Of a DNA stretch of 64,000 nt, positions 11,839 to 24,926 are shown in pieces (position 1 is the stretch's first letter; every line of letters starts with the position of its first letter). The notes under the pieces were generated by a model. It was not told where the DNA came from and ran no database searches. It saw only the letters and a list, made by a program, of their open reading frames with translations. Source of the DNA: Sympetrum striolatum (Eukaryota > Arthropoda > Insecta > Odonata > Libellulidae); assembly GCA_947579665.1 (NCBI GenBank), contig OX388344.1:10100346-10164345 (forward strand), read 5' to 3'. The position numbers and the translations under genes were made by a program.

Positions 11839-12737
11839 CCTAGAACATCGTATTCGAGTTGAAACTGAGAAAATTCAGACAAAAATGACGAACAATTTGT
11901 GTAATTTTGTTGGCATAAACAATTCCCTAACTACAAAGGTTGGACTTGACTCTGAGGCGAATATATCGGGAAGATAATACATTTTATATTTAGTACATTT
12001 TATTACAATAGCACCATTAGTAAACTTTGGAAATTTAAATTCAGCAACATAATATTACAAATAATATCACATTCTATAATGTAGGTTTAAAATTTGACTT
12101 TTAGAATTAAATTTCATATGACTGATGTTTTCGATGTCAAAAACATCGAAAATTTTGGTATCAAAATCAATCGAAATGTAACAAAGAGGTAGCAAAGTAT
12201 TCATAAGAAATGTTGTGATTAAAGAGCTGCCTGATTAAATACGACCTTATAAATATTTATTTTCATGAAACCAGAACGTTTGATAGAACAATGTTGAACT
12301 GTAGCCGCAACTGACGGGAGATGTGATATCCGCCAGAAGGCGCGACCTTGCAAGATGGTGCCCCGTAGTTGTTTACTCGTTGTCATAGTGTAGTTATTGA
12401 GTTATGGTAAATAAATGACATAATAGAACACTACACATATGAGTTTATTACAAAATAAATAGCATAAAAATAACATGTATTATATTATTAAAAATGTATA
12501 GTGTAAATGGAAGTATTTATAAATGTGTAATGTATTTGTGTTTCTGTTCCCCATCGTTATTTACTTTTAATTTACTTATGTATGTATAAGTAGAATATCT
12601 AAAATATAAATAGGTCAAAAATCTATTATAAGTACAGTTACATATCGTGAGAATTGAAATTAATATATATCTAAGGCATAATCCAATATCGTTTCGCAAT
12701 TATTTATATTTTTGGTACCTAACCATATTTAATTTGT
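11839..12737. other. Gene-free AT-rich DNA
   Basis: No gene or repeat boundary recognised. The stretch ends where the truncated retrotransposon begins, just after a stop codon at 12737-12739. Confidence 0.4.
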
Positions 12738-14644
12738 AACAGAGGCGTTTGCATTCCAAATTAAAAGCCGCTGCGAGGCAACCGAATAGTATCAACATAG
12801 ATCGAGTAGAGAGCGAACATAAGGAAGCAAAGTCGGAAACTAAACGAATTATGCGAGATGCCCTCCGTCAATATAAAAAGAAGATTTTATGCGAACACTT
12901 GGAAGAGGACCCAAAAGCGTTTTGGTCGTACGTTCGTGAGGTCCAAGGTAAAGAGCAAACTGTTGGTTCATTAAAGGATACTTGCGGTAATATAGTAAAC
13001 GATAATAAAGGCAAAGCTAATATCTTGAATGATTTTTTTCGAAGCGTTTTCACGTCTGACGATACATCAAATACTCTCCCGAATGTTGATAAACCTGAAT
13101 CAATGTCGAAAATCACCTTCAGAGAAGACGGCATCATTAAACTATTGCAACAGATTAAACCGAATAAAGCTCCGGGTCCTGAAGACATACCGGCTCGAGT
13201 GTTCAAGGAAGTTGCGGAGAGCGTAGCACCTTTTCTTAAAGTTATATTTGACAAGAGTATGAGCGAAGGAAAGGTCCCGAAAGATTGGAAAATTGCGAAT
13301 GTCACGCCAATATTTAAAAGTGGCTCTAAGGACGATCCAGCTAATTACAGGCCTATATCTTTAACATCACTGAGCGGTAAAATTATGGAACATATAATAG
13401 CTAGCTCTTTAATGGGTTTTCTTGAAACGTCCAATTTCATAATTAGGAATCAACACGGTTTTCGTAAGACTCGTTCTTGCGAGTCTCAGCTGGCTTTATT
13501 AGTACACGATGTTCTAAACTCTGCTGAAAAACATAAGCAAGTCGATGCGATATTTTTAGATTTTCGGAAGGCTTTCGATAAGGTACCTCATCATAAATTG
13601 CTGTACAAATTAGAAGTTGCGGGTATCAATGCAGAAGTTATTAACTGGATAAAAGACTTTCTCACCGATAGAGAGCAACGAGTGGTACTCGATGGTATTA
13701 GTTCCAACTTGGTTAAGGTGACCTCGGGCGTCCCTCAGGGCAGTGTAATTGGACCGTTGTTATTTTTAGTATACATCAACGACCTCAGCAATCACATTGA
13801 AAGCAATGTTAGGATATTCGCAGACGACACAGTCATTTACAGGGAAATAGTTAGTTCAGAGGATAGATTAGCCCTTTCGAACGACTTAGATAGAATTATG
13901 AATTGGTGCGATGATTGGCAATTAGAGCTTAATGTAGAAAAGTGTTCGGTAGTTAACTTCTTCGAAAGTAAATCTATAATAAATGATTATTCTTATAGTC
14001 TCCGAGGGGTAAACCTAATGTCAGTAGAATCGGTAAAGTATCTTGGAGTAACTCTCACGAATAATCTATCATGGAGTGCCCACATCCGAAATATATGAGG
14101 AAAAGCACTTAAGAAACTCGGCTTCGTTAAAAGAATAGTCGGTAGGAGCGAAGAAAAGGTTCGCGAGCGATGCTACTTAGCGTTAGTTAGGCCTCACCTT
14201 GAGTATGCATGTAGTGTATGGGACCCCGCCGAGAAATGTCATATTCGGGATTTAGAAAAAGTACAACGGAAAGCGATACGATTTGTAAAGAATTGCTACG
14301 ATAAAACAGCGAGTGTCACTCAGATGTTACAGGACGCGGGATGGGAATCATTAGAAGATAGAAGAAAAATTCAAAGGATAAATTTATTAAATAAGTTCAG
14401 AGAAACTACGTTTTCAGATGATGTAACCGATATAATGCGACCCCCCTGTTATATGGGCCGTGCTGATACTGCCCGAAAGATTAGGGAAATAGATGCTAAA
14501 ACGAATCGTTTCAAAAATTCATTTTTTCCGCGAAGTATACGCGAAAGCAACCGTTTAGGAAAATAGAGTCAAGGTGCTTGCACCCCCTGCCACACGCCGA
14601 AAGGCGGCTTGCAGGGTTCTTACATAGACATAGACATAGACATT
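12738..14644 (+). mobile_element. 5'-truncated CR1/jockey-like non-LTR retrotransposon
   Basis: The element begins abruptly inside the linker between endonuclease and reverse transcriptase, the usual 5' truncation of non-LTR retroposition. It runs through the RT and C-terminal region to a 3' tail. After the stop at 14564-14566 comes a stem-loop: CCTGC and CGCC pair with GGCG and GCAGG around a GAAA tetraloop at 14599-14602. Three copies of ACATAG follow (about 14621-14642). A terminal stem-loop and a short-repeat 3' tail, rather than poly(A), fit CR1/L2-type elements, which are copied from their 3' end. The low level of damage makes it one of the younger insertions here. Confidence 0.85.
12749..14566 (+). 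pseudogene. Reverse transcriptase of CR1-like element, one internal stop
   Basis: From 12749 the frame reads 449 codons to a TGA at 14096-14098, then continues in the same frame for another 156 codons to 14566. RT landmarks in order: NKAPGPEDIPARVFKE; WKIANVTPIFKSG; NYRPISLTSLSGKIME; HGFRKTRSCESQL; AIFLDFRKAFDKVPH; SGVPQGSVIGPLLFL; IFADDTVIY (the catalytic Asp pair); KYLGVTL. After the stop, KALKKLGFVKRIVG and LVRPHLEYACSVWDP are the conserved thumb/C-terminal text. The TGA falls in a position that usually encodes Cys or Ser in relatives, so it looks like a single point mutation. No ATG starts the frame because the 5' part is missing. The enzyme would have copied its own RNA into target DNA; this copy is inactive. 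Confidence 0.93.
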
Positions 14645-15589
14645 AATTTTATTTCCTTTCCTTACGCCAAATCAAGAAAATTTTATTTTATACAGATAAT
14701 AAAGGGGAACTTTATTTTACTCAACGTAAACCAGGAAATAATTTATATTTGAATTAGCTCTACACCATCGATTAAACGTGAAATAAAATTATTATTATGG
14801 GTCCACAGAGTATCAAAAATTGACTCGCAAAATCGTACTCTTTCAACATCGTAATGAAAACAAAGTTGCAATTTTCTCCTCCTTGCGAATCGAGGGTATA
14901 AAATTGTATGTAATGTATGTACGCTATTAGATGTATGTATTTAATTGTATGTAATGCTCCCCACAAAAAAATCGAACGGCGGCCCTTCTCGCTGGCCAAA
15001 ACTCAAAAAACGAATCTATTAGTTTGAAAATCGGTATAATTTTGCTTTTGGGGTCAGTGATTACGAATATCAAGAGGCCATTGTAAGGCCTCGTGGCCAC
15101 CAAATGCGAAGCGAAGCTAAGTTGAGCGAAGTTACGCCGAGCGGACTACGCTTTGACAATCGAACCTATACTTTTGAATGCAGCTAAGGAGACGAAGCGG
15201 AGTTGAGCTGAGAATTGTGACGTCACTCAGCTTCGCACGGCACACCTTCCGAACGATCGTGGTTCGTGCTGAAGCGAAGTCAGCTTCCCCCTCCATAGCT
15301 CACAATGCGGTGGAGGGGGGAGCCTCTCGCTTCTTTGCTCGGCAGTAACTGAATTGATATCAGTGTGTGAAGGATTCACATTCGCAAGAGTGAAAGGTGT
15401 GATTAATTCCCAATTACAGCTTTCTTTCAGAAACATTGTAATGTAATTATTGATAACCGATTCCATTTCACAAAAAGTATAATTAAGTATATATTAACTA
15501 TTACGAAAGAGAGAGCGCTCATATGCTATGTATACACTTGTGCGCTTTCCTCTTCCCTTTCAACTTGCGCTTCCTCTTTCCCTTTCAAC
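14645..15589. other. Non-coding DNA upstream of the Harbinger fragment
   Basis: No gene was found. From about 15088 there is GC-richer text with repeated 'gcgaag' and 'gagctgag' words. This may be the 5' non-coding part of the Harbinger-type element whose transposase fragment follows, but I cannot identify a terminal repeat. Confidence 0.35.
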
Positions 15590-16033
15590 ATGCGTTGCGC
15601 ATGCCTTTCGGGCATGCCTCATGAGGCATTCAATTTGTTGTCCACACTGCATTATCTACTATGCGTCATGATGGATACAGAATCGGCAAGTCTGATAGCC
15701 ATTTGTGCAGGTGTGTTTTTAAAAAATGTACGTAAAAGAAAAAAACAACGAGTACTGTGGACAAAGCAGTTTTACAAAAATCGAAATATTGGGCTACTCA
15801 GAGAACTTCAGCATGATGTAAACGTATTCCGGAATTTTACACGCATGTCAAAGGAAAACTTTTACAAGTTGTTACGAATAATAGAACCAGTAATTTCAAA
15901 GAAAAATATTAGTTTCCGAGAAGCTATTCCAGCTGAAATGAAGCTATTGACAACGTTGAGGTTAAGAAGAGGGGGTTTGAAAAAGATATTGATTACTGAC
16001 AGAGCAATTAGGTTTATACAAAGTATCAAATAA
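15590..16033 (+). pseudogene. N-terminal fragment of PIF/Harbinger transposase
   Basis: The reading frame holds about 100 residues resembling the N-terminal region of animal Harbinger transposases (HARBI1/ALP1 type): a basic stretch (KNVRKRKKQRVLW), then LLRELQHDVNVFRNF, RMSKENFYKLLRIIEPVI, then SFREAIPAEMKLLTTLR. In intact proteins the next text is the 'LATGDSY' region and the DDE nuclease; here the frame leaves the family after 'TLRLRRGG' and stops at 16033. The catalytic domain is therefore absent. The fragment is dead. Family proteins cut and paste DNA with a 3-bp target duplication, which I cannot find here. Confidence 0.75.
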
Positions 16034-17279
16034 TCTCTGTGAGAGAGCAATTAGGGGATAGAAAGTATAGAACAGTCTCTAATTGTTCGAGTGCGTTTAT
16101 CATTATCTTCAAAATGGAAAATGTCGGGTGAAAAACTGCTGGAATGTTTGTTTAAGTTAAGGGATTTCGCAAAGTGGGAATAAGGTGAAGCATTGATGAA
16201 TGCATTGAATTGTTATTTAATGCGAACGTTAAAATTTAGGGAAGTACGACGGATGTAGAGAGATTTGCAAGTGTGGCAAATTAATTTATAGACGCCGGAT
16301 TTATAAAAAGATTCTACATTGTCTTTTTGAAGACATAAAAATTAAATAAGTTATTATTATTTCTTAAAACTGACACAATATTGAATATTTAATTGAAAGT
16401 TTGTACGAAATATTACCTTTAAACGGAGGGACAACACGTCGTGGGGAATCCATGTGAGATTGGGATGCAAAAGGAAAAAGTCGATTGTCGATGATGTCTT
16501 TCTTTCCGTTGAACCAATTTACCTATTTAAGCAGGTATCCACCTGCACCATTTGCAACAGCTATTTCTTTAAGAGTTTTAAGCTTGAGAAGAAAGTTTAT
16601 TGTAGATAAAGAAAATATTAAATAATCTGAGGATAAGGCAGTGAAAAGCGGTTAGCTTATGTGAGTAGTGGTGATTGGAAGTAAAGGGCACTGTTAGTAT
16701 AAGTTGATGGTCTGTATAATAATATAATTATAAACATTGGATTCGAATTTTTGATTAACTAGACGTAGGGTGAGGTCAAGAAAGTTCAAAGTATTATTAG
16801 TTTCAATATAAGAAATGAAGGGGTTGGATTCAGAGAGGTGAAGTTTCTCAGTCTTCAATAATCATCGATTTGAATAGAGCTTCTTTAATGTTGAAGTTGA
16901 TCTTTTTGATACTATCGCACAAGAAAAAATTGGAAATATCTTAATGTACGAAAATGGAACCAAGGAATTTCTTTCATACAATTCGGTCAACTTTATTCAA
17001 CTATCGAAGAGCTATAAATGGTAAAAATATCATACAAATCTTTTTACAAAATTTTATTAATAGAAAAAGTGATGGAAGAATAATTAATTAGACGTTGCTG
17101 GGAGTGATGCAGTTTCAAGCAAAATCTCAGCCGAGAAAAAGCTGTGAAAGATGAGGAATAATGGATAATAATCAGATTTAGATATAAGAAGCTGCAAAGG
17201 GTCAAACTGTGACTCGGATCATTAACTATTTAAAGCAAGAGTAAGGGGGAGAATAATTAAAACAAAAAAAGGTCCAGAT
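16034..17279. other. Gene-free AT-rich DNA
   Basis: Nothing named. The purine-rich composition towards 17200 grades into the A-rich sense strand of the retrotransposon relic that follows. Confidence 0.35.
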
Positions 17280-19265
17280 ATAGTTAAGAGAATATGGGAC
17301 ACAGATTAGTTAAATGAAGACAAGGAAGTCAAGAAGCAAAACCAAAAAGGATTAGCTAGTAAAATGAAAACCAACAGCCGATGAAAAACTTATAAAATAA
17401 ACATAGAAAAGGAATGGGAAAAAATAGGGAAAGCAATCAAAGAAGCTGTGGAAGAAACAAGGGAAAAATATATGCTGATTGGTTTAACAACGAGTGTGCC
17501 CAAATTATGCAGGAGAAGAATAAAGTTAGAGAAAGGATGATAAGGAAAAAAACCAGAAGAATGAACACTGAAAGATACCAAGAAATGAGGAAGGAGGCAA
17601 ATAGGATATGCTAGAAAAAAGGAGAAAATGGAGAACAGCTAGAGAATATAGAAGAATACAGCAAACAGAATAAACAAAGATAGTTCTACTAAGTTTTATA
17701 AAAGGTGAAAAGAGGATACCAACCAAGAATGGAAGGATTCAAAAATACGAAGGGAAATGTAGTCCAAGAAGAGAATAAAGTTCTGGAAAGATTGGTAGAA
17801 CATTTCAAAGAACTTCTCTGTACAGAAGATAACGAGAGAGTAACAACTGAGGAAAATGATAGGCTAAGGAAAGAATCAAATATAGAGGAAACTTCCTCAG
17901 AATTAAACCCACTAGACAGGAAATTGCACAATGCATACAAAAGTTAAAAAATAATAGAGACCAAGGGAAGAAAATATTGCAGCAGAGCTAGTAAAATAAG
18001 GAGGAGATATAATGAGTGATGCTATGCATAAACTTAGTTGTATAACATAGGAAGCAAAAAATGCCAGAAGGATAGAGCATGGGAATCCTAAGCCCAATAT
18101 ATAGAAAGGGAAATAAACTGATTCTCGAGAAATATAGATGGAAAATACTGTTAAATATAGTATACGAAATCATCATTAAAGAAAGGCTGAAAGTAGTAAC
18201 TGAGAGGATAATTGGAGATTCTCTGTGTGGGAGTAGATCCAATAGAAGTACAATAGACCAACTGTTTGTAATCAGACAAATTTTAGATAAATGCTATAAT
18301 CATAATGTTTAACTGCATATGCTATTGTAGATTTTATACAAGCATTTGATTGTATAAACAGGATCAAACTCTGAGAAGCAATGGAGGACATGGAAATTCC
18401 ATCCAAAATAATTCTATTGATTTAAAAGGCATTGAAGAAGAGCATGGCTAAAGTAAACATATATAATAAACTGAATTTGAATTCAGCTCTAGAATAAAGC
18501 AAGGATATTCTAGGATTTCACAAATCTGAAGAAAAAATAGATCAAAGAGGAACAATATTTAACAAATAAATAGAAAGAAGCAAGCAAAATGGGATTGATA
18601 GTTAATACCAGTAACCCTAAATATATGCTTCTGGCAAACCTAGAGTCACCCAGGATTTGGAGATAGAACAGATAAAATTTTATAGTGTGGGAGAGTTTAA
18701 ATATCTAGAATATATAACTTACAAGAAAAGCATAATATGAATAAATGAAAGAATACAAGCAAGGAATAAAACTTACTTTGCAAATATGAAGATACTCAAG
18801 AGAAAGTTAATAAACAGAAACACTTAAATACAAATACATATACCAATTACCAGACCAGTGGTAACCTATGGAGCATAAAAATGGACACTAACAATCACAC
18901 AAGAGTATCACCCTGGTAAGATCTGAAAGCAATTGCAGAGAATATACCAACCTGTTATTGAGAATGGATTATGGCAAAGGAGAACCAACAAGGAGTTAAA
19001 GACAATAATGAATTGGGAAAGATGTAGTTAAGTTTATAAAATCTTTGAGAATATAATGTTTGGACCATGTGGAAAGGATGCTTGAAACACCAATGCTGAA
19101 TAAGGTGATAGAAAGGAGACTGATGCCGCTAGACGGAGAGGAAGGTCCAGATTGAGATGGCTATTTAATAAACGACATGAAGAAGATGAAAGTGAGAAGA
19201 CAGAGAAGTGGAGGCTGATCGGGGTGGAGGCTCACATAGGGATGTAGCTCCAAAGAGAGAGTTTG
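17280..19265 (+). pseudogene. Decayed non-LTR retrotransposon (reverse transcriptase)
   Basis: Pieces of one polyprotein appear in order with many stops: an Asp/Asn-rich linker (ADWFNNECAQIMQEKNKVRE at 17480-17540), NTKGNVVQEENKVLERLVEH at 17740, and the RT fingers/palm segment at 18120-18310 (NIVYEIIIKERLKVV, then CGSRSNRSTIDQLFVIRQIL and LDKCYNHNV), followed by a broken 'DFIQAFD' box. Near 19115 the C-terminal text RRGRSRLRWL, common at the end of this insect-type family, is legible. The sense strand is strongly A-rich. The catalytic Asp pair was not found and the ends are undefined. It is older than the CR1-like element at 12738 and belongs to a different lineage. Confidence 0.8.
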
Positions 19266-22200
19266 TCTATAAATTGAGACTTATGGACCATTTTTAAGTG
19301 ATTTCTTATAAGTGTGGAACAAAACATATTAAATTTTATCACACTTTCTAAGCCTTGTTTAATATTTTGTACCTATATATAGTTTAAATCAATCTATATA
19401 ATATTAACATAAGTATACCATACAAAAATTTAAAACCAGGAACTAACAGATGAGCCAAGAAAGGCTCATGTGGACCTTGTCCTGTTTTCCCTGACTTTTC
19501 TTGTAAATATTGATTTATTCTTTATTTTTCATATCACTTTATTTGCCAATAGCTCTTTTCTTTTTACCAATTCGCGTTTTATTTAAGATTGTTTGTACAA
19601 TAACTATACCTTGTAATGATAATTAAATAATATATTATACCAAAAATAGCACTCTGAATTTAGTGTTTCATGTCAAAATAAAATCTACTTACATTATAAT
19701 CCACTTTCATATCAATGAAAATTAAATGTATTTAAAAATCGTTTTTCAAATAACACCACTTATCGGAAATAATAGTTTACATCGAAGTTTTCTACAATCA
19801 AAGGTTTATCTAAATTTTTTTTTTCAATCAAGAAAATAGTAAGAAAACGAATTAAGTAGTCATGATAGAAGTCAAAATAAAACCTAATTTTCATTATGAC
19901 AATATTTAATGTAAAAGAACAAAAAGATATATTTATAAATCGTGTTTTAAATTATATCGCTCACCAGGGTAAATGTTTTATATCAAAGCTTCTTAATTAA
20001 ATATCAAGAAAATAGCCGAGAAACGACTTTCGTAGTGCTGTCAAATTAAAGTCTATTTTCATTATAATCAACTTAAAAATAAAAACATTTAAAAACAAAC
20101 GGATGTATTTAAAAATCTTATTTTATATAATATTGCTTTCCAGATGCAATGTTTTAATTAGATCGTGTGGATATATAATCAAAAGAATAGCAGTTTGACT
20201 CCATCGTAGCCACATTTACTTAAACAACTATTGTGCTGAAATTAAAATTAATAGTTTGTCGTTTCTCTAGATAAAACTATACAACAAGTATGAGCAATTT
20301 AAGTTCCAATGTTTCAGAAGAAAATACTCTTAGATTCTAAAGAATTACTTTTTTACATGAGCCGTCATGTGATTAGATAAAATCTGCATATCGACATTAT
20401 ATCAGCTAATGCATTACTTCATTTAAGGTCTTTTGTTTTAATAACATTGCGATTCAATAAAAAGCGAATTACTGGAACGTGAGAACTTACGTATTTTGCA
20501 TTATTTTCCATAGAAATCAAATCCTGGCATTGGCGTTGCACAGATAAATATATAGCACGGTAGGAAATTAGTTTCCGCGAAGTCTCTGTTCAGATAAACT
20601 AAATCCATAATAATTTTAATAAAAAATATAGTAAAAAGGTGAAAAATATGATCAGTCACTTGATATATTTACAGTAAAAAAGCAATTCGTTTAAAAAATA
20701 CGGCATGAAGTGCCTCGCAAAGAAGCAATTGATAGTATTTTCTTACCTCTTTAGATTTCCTCAAATAACGCTTTTAAAAAACAAATCACAGCACTCCTTA
20801 CAAAAATTTATTTTGAGCGAAAACATTACAACATATCTGATGACCACTGGTGACGAAACAAAACAATTTGCCGAGTAATTGCTCAACCTCACTGTATCCA
20901 TTTTCGCTCACAAATGCAACACCTCTTAACACGTATATTCTTTCGCCTAACACTCTCCATTAACTGAGTGGATTAAGTGTACTTTGAAAATTTAAGACAG
21001 AAAATTAATGATATTTTAAAAATAGGTACTGCAGTCACAATTCCACAATATTTCTTAGGGCAATTGCGCGACACTCGAACTATTTTCCGCAGCACTTCCT
21101 AAACGGACTAAAATCCTCGCATGTTCAGCAAGAAAAAGTGGAAGTACAATTTCTTGGTGATAGAGCACGAAACACACTTGCACTTTGCCAATAAAGGTAA
21201 GTCCTCTGAAAGATACTTTTTCGATGTGAACAACTCGATTGCACGTGAAGAACTGAAAATGAAGGCCAAAAACATGACTACACGCAAAGCATTTCTATAT
21301 TTCTTGTTTGCGAAATCCACCTTCCAAGCCACCCCTTATCTACTACCCATAGGGATAGAATAGCCACCAGAAAAGCAGGCTGAAACATTCGGTCTAATTG
21401 CGCAATGGAATATTCTTATCTGTGGTCAGGTCCCTCAAACTAATGACGGGAAATGAGAGCTCAAACGACTCATCCCTTTTCGAGACAAAACTATTTAATA
21501 ATGTATAATTAAGATGGTAAAATCTTTATATCGATTGCGCTTCAAATTCTTAGAGATAGTAATCGTTGCAGAAGTCTTTTGGTTTCACCAATTAAATTAC
21601 ACTGATGCGTGATGCGGTTTACACCGTCTTTAGAGTGAAATTATGCCTTTGCGTTTTATGCAGCAATGGGAAGTTACGCATTTAATCTTCTGTCTCAGCA
21701 GAGAGTGGATTATCGTGAGTTATGATGGAATGAATATAATATTTGAGCCGCAGAAGTTGCACTTGAGTTCACTGGCACGAGAATTGAATTATGCTTTTGC
21801 TCTATGAGTTTAGAAAGATCATAACCAAAATGTTTATTTTCTGGGAGAAGAAAAACGGACATACACTCTCACTTAAAAATATTGAAAATTAAGATTAATG
21901 CTTCCTTTTGCAATAAAACTCTTTAACTGAAAATACATTTCTTTCAATCAATTCTACACAGAGATGAAAATGGAGATATAATATTGAGGTTGTACAAGAA
22001 GTGAAAAATAGTGTCTTGGCTGGGGCTCGAACGGAGATCCTCACTGAGGCAACCGAAACATAAATCGATATGTAGAGTTTTCCCCTCCAGATATAATATT
22101 TCCACTTAAATGTGGAACAGAATAGCCGATATTTCAATAGTCTTACTAGCAGTATTTGTGGAAGAGTATACTTTTTATACTCGAATATAAGCCGACCTCA

Positions 22201-24189
22201 TTAAAAGCCGAGGTACCTAATTTTATTCCAAAAAACTGGGAAAAGTAACCGAGTCGAATAAAAGCCTAGGGTGGGAAATGCAGCAGGTACTGGTACACAA
22301 TGAAAATAATTAGCTATGAAATTACAGTAATTGAGGCATCGGTAGTTTAGCAAGAGAGAATTGACAAGGAATTGTTGAATGAGCAAGTGAGCCCTATAAC
22401 CATAGGATTAAATACTTCTTTGCGCGATGTAAGTTTATCGCTCTTAAGGTATTCGATTCAAAATGAATTTAGCACAGCAATGATCTGCTTTGGTAGGGTC
22501 ACACTTAATGGCCGAAATGTCATTTATTGATATTTAATATTATGTATTTATTAACGAAATTATTTATTTGTTTTATTTATTTTATAACATATGTTTTTGT
22601 TTTTGTGGACCTGAAAATGATCGTAGTTTTATTCCAATGAAACTTGTGGAGAAGAGAATACCATTTTATTTCATTCGTAATGAATTTACTCAATATCAAT
22701 ACGGCCTCAGTCGATTTTATTTAAAAACTAAATAATCTGATATCAAAATCACTGGAAAGACGCACTGAATGTTGAACGAAAATCCAACTGGTTGGATTTA
22801 CGTGCGCTGAGGCATGCGTCATTAAAAAGAGATCCAGTCAACTTATGAGAGGCATGCGCTATTGCATGCCTCTCCTTCATCATACCGTGCGCTATGACGC
22901 ATGCCTCTGTTGAATAGAAAGTTGCACAAGTGTGGCATAGCTATACTCTTTCTCATTGTTTCAAAGTCTTTGGTAAAATACGTTCTATGTTTTCACTCAT
23001 AGATACAACAATGCTGCGGAACAATGTCGTTCTGCTCATCTTTGTCTGAGATTTTCCTGAATTTGGGATTATCCATTCATAATCCCAACTTCCATTGCCT
23101 ACACAACATATATCCTTTTTGAATCAATTGAATTCTCTCTGATTTACAGAATTCCGTCATCCATTCTCTCACGAGACTCATTTACCTAACCACAGAATAA
23201 TTCTGTGGTTAATTAAAAAGTTCTTTACTCTGGCCTTCAGCAGATTTCTCATTTCCCAGCACAACACACTTTTCTCACTGTTATTGTCCAAATGACCAAT
23301 TTCAAGTAGTCTTTCTTTCATTTAAATTCAGAAGCATCCAGGCAGTATTGAATATGCCCCGGTTGTTGAAGTTGATATTTATTTCCCAATACGTTTTCTG
23401 TCCCATCCCCATAATTAAATACCTACTTTTATGACCACCTCGATCATGACTCATTCAAGTATTACCGGCCTATTAGGCTACTAATACTCGTAAGATTGAA
23501 CCAGCAATTTCTCGTAGATACTGCAAACGCTAAAATCCATGAAAATTGACTTATCTTCGAATGGAAAACCTTATTTCTGAAAACGTTTCCTACGTAGATT
23601 TGAGACGAGGTCTGCGCACGTCCTTTGCTTTTTCAGCAAACAAAAAATGCGTACTTACGCCAGTCGCAAATCCTGCAAATGTAATTCGAAATATATTTAT
23701 ATATCCTAGAAGCTGTGAAAATGACAATACATTTGATATAGGAAATAGCAGAGTTGTCTAAATATGGAGAAGTAATTCTAGTTTACCATACCATAGATGT
23801 TCTGTTTTTGACATAGTGCTTAATGTTTGGAAATACTCTGTAAAAGATGCTGAAGAAAAGAATAATTATATTTTTCATTCTTTATTATAATTATTTCTTT
23901 TGAATTTCTTTATTAAATTCTAAATTATAAAATCTCCGTGTATTGTAATGAGAAGACACTGGAGCTCAGATTCAACAACAGCCTTGGTCGCTATGGAGAC
24001 TATTTATTTACTGCGAACAAATTTCCCAAATCGTCGTACATGTGGCCCTATTTCTTGTAATTTCGATTCGAAAATGTTGTTGCCCCACCAAAATAATAAT
24101 CTTCATTTAATTTCCTTTCTTTTGGTACTTGACTTCGTAAGATGTCTTTTTCCAATTTAATAACGCAAACGAAATGAAGCCTGCAAACT
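19266..24189. other. Long gene-free AT-rich stretch
   Basis: Nearly 5 kb with no supported gene, transposon end or array, apart from the palindromic cluster at 22809-22907. Short frames (for example 21121-21363) lack any recognisable domain. A minus-strand GTTCGAGCCCC near 22028 resembles a B box but has no convincing A box. Confidence 0.4.
22809..22907. repeat. Nested palindromes built on GCATGC
   Basis: An inner hairpin pairs GAGAGGCATGC (22847-22857) with GCATGCCTCTC (22864-22874) around a 6-nt loop. An outer pair, GAGGCATGCGTCAT (22809-22822) and ATGACGCATGCCTC (22894-22907), encloses it perfectly. Both share the word GGCATGC. No function can be assigned. Confidence 0.85.
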
Positions 24190-24650
24190 GTAAAAACGAA
24201 CTTTGCACGCATTTCTTGCCTTGAAAATTTGCCCTGACCTAGCGTCGAACCAAGGATAATCTTCGAAGATGTCTTCGCAATTTTCGTTGGATAACCATGT
24301 ATTCCAGCGATTGCTGTAATTTAGACTCTTTAATTTTCCGGGAAGTCCCTCGCAAATAATTCTGAATATACCTACAATGCATTCTTACGGAAAAATTGGG
24401 ATTTTGGGGCCTTCTGGCATCGAACCCATGATAGTGAGGGTAAAAGTAATAATTCTTCTGGCGGTTATACGCTGCGTCCAGTACGTCGTAAAAATCTTAA
24501 GTCAATGACACTTGTGGAGCATTGAATTTGTATCGTATATAGGTCCATCCGGAGAACTATGTAATAGATATAGGGGATACATATTCTTACCATGTCCCAC
24601 AAGTGCCATTGACTTGAGATTTTTACGACGCAATGTATTGGTTTCAAAAG
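24190..24650. repeat. Fragments of two array repeats head to head
   Basis: Minus-oriented units occur first: B-box-like motifs (read on the minus strand as GGTTCGACGCT near 24245 and GGTTCGATGCC near 24420), then the unit 1 head. At 24549 the linker text ATCCGGAGAA appears, and a plus-oriented unit 1 head starts near 24590 (caagtgccattgacttgaga). The fragments lie just 3' of the PRODH2 poly(A) site. Both are partial and mutated. Confidence 0.7.
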
Positions 24651-24792
24651 CATTTCTTTATTTAATTATTAAAACGCTGCAAGTTTGTATTAATACCAGG
24701 TGGCAACGGTTCAATTTGGTATAGTTTTGAAAGGAATACCTTGTAAATTTGGAGAAATATAACGATTCAATAGAATATATTAATATATATAA

Positions 24793-24807
24793 TTTATTTT
24801 TTTTATT
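24793..24807 (-). other. Candidate PRODH2 poly(A) signals
   Basis: On the minus strand AATAAA occurs at 24807-24802 and again at 24798-24793, about 120-134 bases past the stop codon at 24927. That gives a short AT-rich 3' UTR. The position suits cleavage near 24780, but no transcript evidence is available. Confidence 0.5.
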
Positions 24808-24926
24808 TTGGAGAGGAAAGATAATTGGTTCACCCCTGCGATTGTAAATAAAACAGTTTCTGATTTGAAGCTTTTTGAGTATTGCTTCATGAAGAAAAGT
24901 CCTTCCAAAAGGGTTCATCTCCTGTT

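Noticed and set aside
21108..21363. Overlapping frames on both strands
   Set aside because: Mutual shadows with no recognisable domain; AT-rich chance frames.
22015..22060. Minus-strand tRNA/SINE with GTTCGAGCCCC
   Set aside because: B-box-like word alone; no A box or SINE body could be seen.
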